The notes under the pieces are model-generated. The model was not told the DNA's origin. It did no database searches and saw only the letters and a list, made by a program, of their open reading frames with translations. A stretch of DNA of 6,984 bases from contig URVL01000121.1 in assembly GCA_900551265.1 (NCBI GenBank), positions 1 to 6,984 of the forward strand, read 5' to 3'. Each line of letters opens with the position of its first letter. Position 1 is the first letter of the stretch. The DNA is from an uncultured Eubacteriales bacterium. Lineage in GTDB: Bacteria > Bacillota > Clostridia > Oscillospirales > QAMX01. The translations under genes and the position numbers were made by a program. Positions 1 through 5,712 of the stretch are shown here, one piece after another.

Positions 1-730
1 CTTCGTTGCGTACCTCCACACGCACGCCGATATCGACGGTGCCCGGCTGATGTGCAATGTCATACTGCGCGCATTGGCGCTCCAGCCAGTCGGAACCGCG
101 CCGCCCTGTCGCCACGATGGTATGCGCCGCGAAACATTCAAAGCTGCCGGATTTTCCTTCGATACGCGCGCCCAGACATTTGCCGTCCTGAATCATCAGA
201 CCGTTGCATGTATGCTCGAAATAAATTTCAACGCCGCGCTCGAGCAGCAGGTTTTGAATGGCAAGGTAGATTTCCTGCGCGCGCTCGGTGCCCAGGTGAC
301 GGATTGGGCAGTCTACCAGCTTCAGGCCGGCCTTGATGGCGTTTTTGCGGATTTCCTTCACTTCCAGGCTATTGTGGATTCCTTCAATCTTTTCATCCGC
401 GCCAAACTCCAGATATATCCGGTCGGCATAGCGAATCATCTCCTGAACCAGATCCGCACCGATCAGATTCGGCAGGTCGCCGCCGACTTCGTAGCTCAGG
501 GAAAGCTTTCCGTCCGAAAATGCGCCGGCGCCGGAAAATCCGGTTGTAATATTACAGTACGGCTTACAGTCTACACAGCGCCGGGTCTTTTCCTTGGGAC
601 AATGGCGGCGTTCAATGGGCAGGCCTTTTTCTACCATGACAATTTTCCGATTGGCTCCCTTTTTTAGAAGCTCAAGCGCCGTAAAAATGCCGGCAGGCCC
701 CGTGCCGATAATGAGTACGTCTGTTTTCAT
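1..730 (-). CDS. FAD-dependent dehydrogenase (COG2509-like), N-terminal part
   Basis: Partial: the frame is open from the ATG at 730-728 to the window's left edge (243 full codons). Its own translation starts MKTDVLIIGTGPAG, a dinucleotide-binding GxGxxG motif (G9, G11, G14) followed by an acidic residue in VMVEKG (E34), as in FAD-binding Rossmann folds. Next comes a cysteine cluster (C44, C52, C55, C59) and the segment GFSGAGAFSDGKLSLS (residues 64-79); this combination is what I associate with the uncharacterised COG2509 'FAD-dependent dehydrogenase' family. A late IVATGR motif (about residue 210) fits the second FAD-contacting loop of such flavoproteins. An AGGAG ribosome binding site lies 7 bases before the start. 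The protein is probably cytoplasmic, as no signal peptide is seen. The substrate is unknown; the missing C-terminal half cannot be judged. It is transcribed away from the uronate operon from its own promoter, so a shared role is not implied. Confidence 0.85.
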   Translation of the reverse strand, partial: MKTDVLIIGTGPAGIFTALELLKKGANRKIVMVEKGLPIERRHCPKEKTRRCVDCKPYCNITTGFSGAGAFSDGKLSLSYEVGGDLPNLIGADLVQEMIRYADRIYLEFGADEKIEGIHNSLEVKEIRKNAIKAGLKLVDCPIRHLGTERAQEIYLAIQNLLLERGVEIYFEHTCNGLMIQDGKCLGARIEGKSGSFECFAAHTIVATGRRGSDWLERQCAQYDIAHQPGTVDIGVRVEVRNE

Positions 731-848
731 GGGAAGACTCCTTTTGCACAAAAAAATAGCCGCATAACAGGAGCAAAAGCTTCTCTGTACGCGGGAATGC
801 AGTAACTGCCGGTGTCAGAATACGCAGCTGAATTGCAAGCATGCCACA

Positions 849-881
849 AAAAATCCTGGGGTATTATAACAGAGGATTTTT
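849..881. promoter_or_regulatory. Inverted repeat over the leftward promoter, possible operator
   Basis: Perfect 9-bp arms AAAAATCCT (849-857) and AGGATTTTT (873-881) are separated by 15 bases that contain the leftward -10 box (863-868). One arm falls in the -35/-10 spacer and the other at the predicted transcription start. This geometry suits a dimeric repressor. A terminator is less likely, since the stem is AT-rich with a 15-base loop and no gene ends just upstream of it. The regulator is unknown. Confidence 0.4.
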
Positions 882-891
882 GAAAAGTCAA
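863..891 (-). promoter_or_regulatory. Promoter for the flavoprotein gene
   Basis: Read on the minus strand: -35 TTGACT (891-886), a 17-base spacer, and a perfect -10 TATAAT (868-863) preceded by TGT, i.e. an extended -10. This matches the vegetative (sigma-A/sigma-70) consensus at all but one -35 base. Transcription would start near position 856, leaving a leader of about 125 nt before the ATG at 730. Confidence 0.8.
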
Positions 892-962
892 TTCTCCGGA
901 AATGACATGAGCAGGATATTTTTCCGCCTGCAACGGATATGGAATGAATAGACGGAAATCTA

Positions 963-991
963 TTGCGAATTTGCTGCAAAAATGCTATAAT
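963..991 (+). promoter_or_regulatory. Promoter for the uronate operon
   Basis: -35 TTGCGA (963-968), a 17-base spacer, and -10 TATAAT (986-991) with a TGC extension just before it (983-985), giving an extended -10. Transcription would start near 998, about 45 nt before the ATG at 1044. No clear catabolite-responsive element was recognised around it. Confidence 0.75.
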
Positions 992-1043
992 TTCCAATGA
1001 TAGAGCCAAACTTCACAGAATATGAAGAAAGAAGGCTGATGCT

Positions 1044-2660
1044 ATGAAATTATGTGCGGAAAGCTTGAAAGACCGGAAGGCGTGGTCGGATCTCGGCGTG
1101 ACGCTTCCGGCCTTTGATTATACAAAAATGGCAGCGCGGACAAAGGCTGCACCCGTATGGATTCATTTTGGCGCGGGCAATATTTTTCGCGGATTTATTG
1201 CCGCGCTGGGACAGGAACTCTTAAACCAGGGCGTAAGCAGCTGTGGTATTCTTGCGGCTGAAACCTTTGACTATGATATTATTGACCGGATTTATACGCC
1301 TTTTGATAATTTAACGCTGCTGGTCTCCCTTCTGCCGGACGGCTCGACGGATAAAAAAATTGTGGCCTCTATTGCGGAGGGTGTGAAGGCAGATTTCACG
1401 GACGGGACTTCCGCCGCGCGGCTTCGTGCGGTTTTCCGAGACCCTGGCCTTCAGATGGTGAGTTTTACAATCACGGAAAAAGGCTATGCATTGGCCGATA
1501 TGGCGGGTACGTTCTTTCCGTTCGTGGCGGCGGATCTGGAAAAAGGCCCCGCGCATGCCGTACATGCAATGAGCGTTGTAACGGCGCTGCTTTACGAGCG
1601 CTATCAGGCGGGCCGCTATCCGCTTGCGTTGGTCTCCATGGACAACTGCTCGCATAACGGCGAAAAGCTGCAGGCCTCTGTTTTAACGGTTGCGCGCGAG
1701 TGGGCTTTGCGGGGGTTTGTGGAATCGGAATTTGTCTCCTATCTGCAAGATGAGCGTTGTATTTCATTTCCGTGGAGCATGATCGACAAGATTACCCCGC
1801 GTCCGTCGGAGGAGATTGCGCGTCAACTGGAAGCGCTGGGCATTGAGAATATGGGCGCGGTTGTGACGGCCCGGAATACGTACATTGCGCCGTTTGTCAA
1901 TGCGGAGGCGCCGCAGTACCTGGTCATTGAGGACAAGTTCCCGAACGGCCGTCCGGCGCTTGAGAAGGCGGGCGTCTATATGACCGACCGCGAGACGGTA
2001 AACAACGTGGAACGCATGAAGGTTACGACCTGCTTAAATCCTCTGCACACGGCGCTGGCGGTCTACGGCTGCCTTTTAGGCTATACGTCCATCGCCGCCG
2101 AGATGCGCGATCCGCAGCTTCGCGCGCTGGTAGAGCATATTGGTTACGATGAAGGAATGCCGGTTGTGGTAGACCCGGGCATTTTGTCGCCGCGCGACTT
2201 CATTGCGGAGGTGATCCGTGACCGCCTGCCGAATCCTTTCATTCCGGACGCGCCGCAGCGTATCGCCTGTGATACGTCACAAAAGGTCGGCATTCGCTTT
2301 GGCGAGACGATCAAGGCTTATGCAGCCAGTCCGGACCTGGATGCGGCGAATCTGACTTATATCCCACTGGCCATTGCCGGATGGTGCCGTTATCTCCTTG
2401 CGCTGGACGATGAACTGCGCCCGATGGAATTAAGCAGCGATCCAATGTTGGATACACTTTGCCCGCTGCTCTCCGGGGTCAAAATTGGCGAACCGTTTGA
2501 TGCACATGCGGCGTTGCAGCCGATCCTCTCAAACGCGGTATTGTTCGGCAGCGATTTGTATGAAGTGGGATTGGGAGAAAAAATCGAGGGTATGTTCTGT
2601 GAGTTGACTGTGGGCTGCGGTGCGGTACGCCGGACGCTGATAAACTATTTAGGCCAATAG
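1044..2660 (+). CDS. Mannitol dehydrogenase family oxidoreductase (fructuronate reductase-like, UxuB role)
   Basis: 538 aa cytoplasmic polyol-specific long-chain dehydrogenase/reductase. The N-terminal NAD(P)-binding Rossmann domain carries HFGAGNIFRG (residues 41-50). SMDNCSHNGEKL (198-209) and SFPWSMIDKITPRP (241-254) are typical core segments of the family. The C-terminal catalytic domain carries MKVTTCLNPLH (325-335), giving K326, N332 and H335 as the likely catalytic set, and RFGETIKAY (418-426). The likely reaction is NAD(P)H-linked interconversion of a ketose or keto-acid and its polyol; with mannonate dehydratase in the same apparent operon, fructuronate to D-mannonate is the best inference. 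Mannitol, tagaturonate or another sugar acid cannot be excluded. It is somewhat longer than the roughly 490 aa I recall for enterobacterial UxuB. The ATG at 1044 is preceded by GAAGG (1031-1035) at 8 bases. It is the first gene after the promoter at 963-991. Confidence 0.88.
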   Translation: MKLCAESLKDRKAWSDLGVTLPAFDYTKMAARTKAAPVWIHFGAGNIFRGFIAALGQELLNQGVSSCGILAAETFDYDIIDRIYTPFDNLTLLVSLLPDGSTDKKIVASIAEGVKADFTDGTSAARLRAVFRDPGLQMVSFTITEKGYALADMAGTFFPFVAADLEKGPAHAVHAMSVVTALLYERYQAGRYPLALVSMDNCSHNGEKLQASVLTVAREWALRGFVESEFVSYLQDERCISFPWSMIDKITPRPSEEIARQLEALGIENMGAVVTARNTYIAPFVNAEAPQYLVIEDKFPNGRPALEKAGVYMTDRETVNNVERMKVTTCLNPLHTALAVYGCLLGYTSIAAEMRDPQLRALVEHIGYDEGMPVVVDPGILSPRDFIAEVIRDRLPNPFIPDAPQRIACDTSQKVGIRFGETIKAYAASPDLDAANLTYIPLAIAGWCRYLLALDDELRPMELSSDPMLDTLCPLLSGVKIGEPFDAHAALQPILSNAVLFGSDLYEVGLGEKIEGMFCELTVGCGAVRRTLINYLGQ

Positions 2661-2679
2661 AAAGGCGTTGTTTGCCGGG

Positions 2680-2685
2680 AAAGGA
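2680..2685 (+). promoter_or_regulatory. Ribosome binding site that sets the nucleotidyltransferase start
   Basis: AAAGGA lies 7 bases before the ATG at 2693. The same frame can be opened 7 codons earlier by a TTG at 2672, but that codon has no suitably spaced ribosome binding site and would place this purine motif inside the coding region. Confidence 0.7.
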
Positions 2686-2692
2686 ACTTCTG

Positions 2693-3346
2693 ATGATTGA
2701 TGTTGACGCTTACCTGTGTAAAGTCACCGGACTTTTGCAGCATACCTTCGGCACACGGCTTATATATGTTGGATTACAGGGAAGTTATCTGCGTGGGGAA
2801 GCGCATGAAAACAGCGATATCGATGTGATGGTGGTGCTGGATGGGTTAACAGTGGAGGATATGGACCGGTACCGGGAAATTATTATGTCCGCCGGTCATA
2901 AAGAAAAATCATGCGGGTTCCTTTGTGCACGAGAGGACCTGCTTCACTGGAACCCATGTGAAATCTGCCACCTGTTACATACAACACGTGACTTTTACGG
3001 GCAATTACAACCGCTTGTACCGGTCTATACGGATGAGGATGTCCGGACATTTGTAAAGTTGTCTGTCGGAAATCTTTATCACGCGCTTTGCCATACCTAC
3101 GTCCACGCAGGCGGGGCGGCGGCAGCCAGGGCGCTGCCGGGTCTTTATAAACAGGTGTTTTTTATCCTGCAAAACCGGTATTTTCTGCAAACGGGGAGAT
3201 TTGTCGTACGGAAGGCAGAATTGCTTCCCGCCTTAGAGGGGCTGGATCAGCAGGTTATGGCCCGGACAATTGATTTACAGAGCCTGGGACAGGGCGCATT
3301 ACAGTTGCTTTTTGCCTGGTGCCAGCAGACACTTCAGACTTTATAA
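2693..3346 (+). CDS. Nucleotidyltransferase domain protein
   Basis: 217 aa from the preferred ATG. Residues 24-48 carry the polymerase-beta-like nucleotidyltransferase signature: GLQGSYLRG followed by NSDIDVMVV, that is GS (30-31) then the metal-binding pair D42 and D44. This fold usually transfers a nucleotide from NTP to a small molecule or protein, as in aminoglycoside nucleotidyltransferases and MNT-type proteins. The C-terminal half (about 115-217) looks helical and cysteine- and leucine-containing, without a motif I can name. A separate HEPN partner gene, as in MNT/HEPN toxin systems, is not present. It begins 32 bases after the dehydrogenase stop and is co-directional, so it is probably on the same transcript. 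There is no obvious link to uronate breakdown. The substrate is unknown; intact metal ligands suggest it is active. Confidence 0.8.
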   Translation: MIDVDAYLCKVTGLLQHTFGTRLIYVGLQGSYLRGEAHENSDIDVMVVLDGLTVEDMDRYREIIMSAGHKEKSCGFLCAREDLLHWNPCEICHLLHTTRDFYGQLQPLVPVYTDEDVRTFVKLSVGNLYHALCHTYVHAGGAAAARALPGLYKQVFFILQNRYFLQTGRFVVRKAELLPALEGLDQQVMARTIDLQSLGQGALQLLFAWCQQTLQTL

Positions 3347-3408
3347 TGATGAGCGATACCCACATGCGGCAACGTTATTTGTTGCTTTGCCGGAAGGGGG
3401 ATATATGA
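3346..3408 (+). CDS. Possible 20-codon coupling mini-ORF between two operon genes
   Basis: This short frame (MMSDTHMRQR...) begins with an ATG that shares its A with the TAA stop of the nucleotidyltransferase (TAATG). It ends with a TGA that overlaps the ATG of the VOC gene (ATGA). It has no strong ribosome binding site of its own, so if translated it would rely on ribosomes finishing the upstream gene. The product need not have a function; translation through it could couple the two neighbours. The exact overlap at both ends may also be chance. Confidence 0.25.
   Translation: MMSDTHMRQRYLLLCRKGDI
3394..3400 (+). promoter_or_regulatory. Ribosome binding site of the VOC gene
   Basis: AAGGGGG ends 4 bases before the ATG at 3405 (its AAGG core ends 7 bases before). 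It decides the start: the frame stays open upstream into the preceding gene, but those extra residues do not belong to the VOC fold. Confidence 0.7.
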
Positions 3409-3791
3409 AAAATTACACGCAGGTTTATGTGAAAAACAGCTTTGAAGCAGCTGAGATCTATTGCAAAGCCTTTGGCGCAGAAATTACGTTTGAAGTGTTG
3501 AATGATGACAAAACTGCTTATGAACATTGCGAATTGTCTGTAAATGGCGAAGGCTTTTTGGCATTGGCCGAGGCGGAAAATCCCTGTGATATTCGTATCA
3601 TTCATAAAATGAAGTGGGAAACCATGACTTTTAATGTGTTTGAGATGGGGAGCGAAGTGGCAGTTTCTCATGCTTTTCATATATTGAGCGACGGTGGTGT
3701 CGTCATTCATCCCATTCATGAGCTTCCGTGGAGCAAATGCTGCGCAACTGTGATAGACAAATTTGGGGTGTGCTGGTGGATTGCAATTTAG
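3405..3791 (+). CDS. VOC family protein (glyoxalase/PhnB-like)
   Basis: 128 aa, the usual size for a single VOC (vicinal oxygen chelate) protein made of two beta-alpha-beta-beta-beta modules. The opening MKNYTQVYVKNSFEAAEIYCKAFGAEI (read in two parts: strand at 3-9, helix at 11-22) and the ending around DKFGVCWWIAI (118-128) match the PhnB/3-demethylubiquinone-methyltransferase-like subgroup, in which 'D-x-FG-x-x-W' closes the fold. H41, present in the first module, could be a metal ligand, but the full metal site cannot be assigned by eye. The substrate is unknown. Reported relatives include glyoxalases, dioxygenases and antibiotic-binding proteins. It starts 58 bases after the nucleotidyltransferase stop. 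G+C is low in part (20 of 60 bases at 3481-3540), unlike the flanking uronate genes. Confidence 0.78.
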   Translation: MKNYTQVYVKNSFEAAEIYCKAFGAEITFEVLNDDKTAYEHCELSVNGEGFLALAEAENPCDIRIIHKMKWETMTFNVFEMGSEVAVSHAFHILSDGGVVIHPIHELPWSKCCATVIDKFGVCWWIAI

Positions 3792-3928
3792 CGCAGACGC
3801 ATGGCAATACATGCGATGGAGCAGCCGCCGCCCTTGCCTACGGTAACAGAAAACTCCTTCGGTAAATCGCAGCTTTTACCTTTTAAGTTAACACGTACAT
3901 TTTTGATCGAATAGACAGGAGGACATCG
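3788..3928 (-). pseudogene. Possible decayed reading frame upstream of uxuA
   Basis: The 139-base gap between the VOC stop and uxuA is otherwise without a gene. On the minus strand it holds a 46-codon stretch open between stops, ending ...VTVGKGGGCSIACIAMRLR, with no ATG near its beginning and no ribosome binding site. The glycine-rich, cysteine-containing end looks protein-like and only loosely recalls the C-terminus of arginine deiminase-type enzymes (GG..CMSMP). It may be the tail of a lost gene or chance. A plus-strand frame of 37 codons (3801-3914) in the same gap also lacks a ribosome binding site. Confidence 0.15.
3917..3922 (+). promoter_or_regulatory. Strong ribosome binding site of uxuA
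   Basis: A perfect AGGAGG lies 8 bases before the ATG at 3931, the strongest ribosome binding site in the window. It supports this start and suggests high translation of mannonate dehydratase despite its position fourth in the operon. Confidence 0.8.
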
Positions 3929-3930
3929 TT

Positions 3931-5007
3931 ATGAAAATGATTCTGCGCTGGTTCCCCTATGGGGACGACAGCGTAACCCTACAGCAGATCCGGCAAACGC
4001 CGGGCGTGTCGGGCATTGCAACAATGATTCCGCAGATTCCGGTCGGCGAAGTATGGCCGGCAGAGCAGCTCATCGCCCTGCGCGATGAGGTAAATGCCGC
4101 GGGACTTGAGATGGAAGTCATTGAAAGCGTCAATATCCATGAGGATATCAAAAAAGGCTTGCCGACGCGCGACCGTTACATCGAAAATTACTGCAAGACC
4201 ATCGAAAACCTGGCAAAAGCCGGCGTGAAGTGCCTGTGTTACAACTTTATGCCGGTGCTTGACTGGGCGCGAAACGAGCTTGATCATCCGTTGCCGGACG
4301 GCAGCACGGCGCTTTCCTACCGGCACGAGGAGGTGCTGAAGCTTGATCCGTCTCATTTCGCAGATGCGATGTTGGGCGGTTCGCGCGGTTACTCGCTGCC
4401 GGGCTGGGAGCCGGAACGTATGGGCGCCATGGCTGCGGATATTGAGTTTTACCAGTCCTTTACGACCGAGCAATACTGGGCAAATATGAAGTATTTCCTG
4501 GATGCGGTCATTCCAACGGCGGAGAAGTATGATATCCATATGGGCATCCATCCGGACGATCCGCCATGGCCGCTCTACGGCCTGCCGAAGGTGATTACCT
4601 GCGCGGAGAATATCCGCACCTTCCTGTCGCTGAACACGAGCCCCTATAATGGGATTACGTTGTGTACGGGAAGCCTTGGCTCCAACATTCACAACGATAT
4701 TCCCGCAATTGTGCGGGAGTTTGCGGACCGTATCCCGTTTGCCCATATTCGAAACATCAAGCATCACGGGGAAAAGGATTTTGACGAAGCAGCGCATCTC
4801 TCCTCCTGCGGAGATCTGGATATGTTTGAAATTGTGCGCGCGTTCTATGAGTCCGGGTTTGACGGTTACATCCGGCCCGACCACGGACGCATGATCTGGG
4901 GCGAGCAGGCACGTCCGGGCTATGGCCTTTACGACCGCGCGCTCGGCGCGACATATCTTGAAGGCCTGTGGGAAGCCATTGATAAAATGGAAAAGCGCGG
5001 GAAATAA
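3931..5007 (+). CDS. uxuA: D-mannonate dehydratase
   Basis: 358 aa cytoplasmic enzyme (EC 4.2.1.8) that removes water from D-mannonate to give 2-keto-3-deoxygluconate, a central step of glucuronate and other hexuronate breakdown. The start MKMILRWFPYGDDSVTLQQIRQ is the family's usual opening. Further hallmarks are NFMPVLDWARNEL (105-117), MGIHPDDPPWPLYGLPK (204-220), LCTGSLGSN (244-252), HIRNIKHH (272-279) and RPDHGRM (315-321). H207, C245, H272 and D317 are the likely divalent-metal ligands of the TIM barrel, inferred from the family. The length fits the shorter Gram-positive form; E. coli UxuA is about 394 aa. It lies 139 bases after the VOC gene with no convincing promoter of its own, so it is probably transcribed from 963-991. 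It should act directly after the fructuronate reductase-like enzyme encoded first in the operon. No kdgK or kdgA is in the window. Confidence 0.96.
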   Translation: MKMILRWFPYGDDSVTLQQIRQTPGVSGIATMIPQIPVGEVWPAEQLIALRDEVNAAGLEMEVIESVNIHEDIKKGLPTRDRYIENYCKTIENLAKAGVKCLCYNFMPVLDWARNELDHPLPDGSTALSYRHEEVLKLDPSHFADAMLGGSRGYSLPGWEPERMGAMAADIEFYQSFTTEQYWANMKYFLDAVIPTAEKYDIHMGIHPDDPPWPLYGLPKVITCAENIRTFLSLNTSPYNGITLCTGSLGSNIHNDIPAIVREFADRIPFAHIRNIKHHGEKDFDEAAHLSSCGDLDMFEIVRAFYESGFDGYIRPDHGRMIWGEQARPGYGLYDRALGATYLEGLWEAIDKMEKRGK

Positions 5008-5011
5008 GGAA

Positions 5012-5056
5012 ACACCCCGTCCGGTGAAACCTGTTCGCCGGACGGGGTGTGTTGTT
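5012..5056 (+). terminator. Terminator of the uronate operon
   Basis: A perfect 13-bp GC-rich stem (5012-5024 with 5038-5050) and a 13-base loop begin 4 bases after the uxuA stop, followed by GTTGTT. The stem is strong but the U-tract is short and broken by G, so termination may be incomplete and some readthrough into the next gene is possible. Confidence 0.8.
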
Positions 5057-5071
5057 AAAAGAGAGGTTATT

Positions 5072-5614
5072 ATGAAAATGCTGGAGACACAGAGGCTCAT
5101 TTTGCGAGAATGGCACGAAAACGATATCTGCGATTTATTTGAAATTATGAAGAGCCCCTCTGTTATTGATGGGGGATGGAAACCACATCCTAATATTAAT
5201 TTTACAAATGATGTTTTGAATGAATATATTAAATATAATGACCGATGGGCAGTTGAATGCAAGGATTGCAAAAAAGTGATTGCTTGTATAAGACTTCATC
5301 CTGATAATAATCGTGGGAGATACTATGCAAAAACCATAAATTATGTTTTGGCCGAAAACTATCGGGGGCATGGTTACATGACAGAAGCAATTAGAAGAGT
5401 GGTTAAATATGCCTTTGAAGAATTGAATATAGATCTGTTGTCAGCTGTTCATTATCCTTATAACATTAAATCAAAAAGAATTCTTGAAAAATGTGGATTT
5501 GAATATGAAGGGACAATTATACAAGGCTGTAAAAGATGTGATGGGCAGGTCTTTGATGCAGTTTGCTATTCCATTTTAAAAACTGAATATAGACAACTTT
5601 TCCTTTATCAATGA
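5072..5614 (+). CDS. GNAT N-acetyltransferase, RimJ/RimL type
   Basis: 180 aa. The opening METQRLILR-like segment (MLETQRLILREW, residues 3-14) and the late KSKRILEKCGFEYEG (133-147) are typical of the RimJ/RimL branch (Acetyltransf_3). The acetyl-CoA pyrophosphate loop is ENYRGHGYMTEA (95-106; R98, G99, G101). These enzymes move acetyl from acetyl-CoA to an amine, such as a ribosomal protein N-terminus or a small molecule; the actual substrate is unknown. The start at 5072 has AGAGG (5062-5066) 5 bases upstream; the frame extends further upstream into uxuA, but that part is not protein-like for this family. It is much more AT-rich than its neighbours (37 G or C of 120 bases at 5161-5280 against 72 of 120 at 4801-4920), which suggests acquisition from a low-G+C source. 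It sits between two terminators, without a clear promoter. Confidence 0.88.
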   Translation: MKMLETQRLILREWHENDICDLFEIMKSPSVIDGGWKPHPNINFTNDVLNEYIKYNDRWAVECKDCKKVIACIRLHPDNNRGRYYAKTINYVLAENYRGHGYMTEAIRRVVKYAFEELNIDLLSAVHYPYNIKSKRILEKCGFEYEGTIIQGCKRCDGQVFDAVCYSILKTEYRQLFLYQ

Positions 5615-5620
5615 GGCCGT

Positions 5621-5670
5621 GAAACACCTGAGAAGAGTCAATTTATTCTCAGGTGTTTCTTCTTTCTTTT
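5621..5670 (+). terminator. Terminator of the RimJ/RimL-type acetyltransferase gene
   Basis: A perfect 14-bp stem, GAAACACCTGAGAA (5621-5634) with its complement at 5646-5659, and an 11-base loop, followed by a U-rich tract (TTCTTTCTTTTC). It starts 6 bases after the stop. On the minus strand the stem lacks a following U-tract, so it is mainly a plus-strand terminator, though it may also slow the converging transcript. Confidence 0.88.
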
Positions 5671-5712
5671 CTTATGAACACTGTTTCTAAACATATGCCT
5701 TACGACAGTTCC

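Larger units (their letters stand above)
731..1043. other. Divergent intergenic region
   Basis: This 313-base gap separates the leftward flavoprotein gene from the rightward oxidoreductase gene. It carries one good sigma-A type promoter in each direction and an inverted repeat over the leftward one. Assuming initiation about 7 bases past each -10, the leftward leader is about 125 nt and the rightward leader about 45 nt. I found no riboswitch, tRNA or convincing small gene in it. Confidence 0.7.

Noticed and set aside
50..667. A 205-codon plus-strand frame at the left end
   Set aside because: It is the complement of the flavoprotein gene, whose minus-strand frame shows the FAD motif, a ribosome binding site and a promoter.
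727..765. A 12-codon leader ORF ending in an ATGA overlap with the flavoprotein start
   Set aside because: It has no ribosome binding site, a low-information sequence, and such an overlap is easily produced by chance.
741..779. A possible hairpin hiding the flavoprotein ribosome binding site (arms 741-747 and 773-779)
   Set aside because: It has only 7 pairs, mostly A-T, with a 25-base loop; too weak to call a regulatory switch from sequence alone.
2693..3346. MNT/HEPN-type toxin-antitoxin system
   Set aside because: Only a nucleotidyltransferase is present. The neighbours are metabolic genes or VOC, and no HEPN RNase motif (R-x4-6-H) partner gene was found.
3888..3916. A separate promoter for uxuA (TTAACA followed after 17 bases by ATAGAC)
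   Set aside because: The -10 is poor and transcription would start at the ribosome binding site, leaving almost no leader.
3788..3928. A lanthipeptide-like precursor ending GGG-CSIAC
   Set aside because: There is no start codon, ribosome binding site, leader features or modification enzyme gene nearby.
3979..5271. A 430-codon open frame on the minus strand opposite uxuA
   Set aside because: It is antisense to an unmistakable mannonate dehydratase gene and crosses its terminator. The translation has no recognisable domain, and the opposite strand of a G+C-rich gene often stays open by codon bias.
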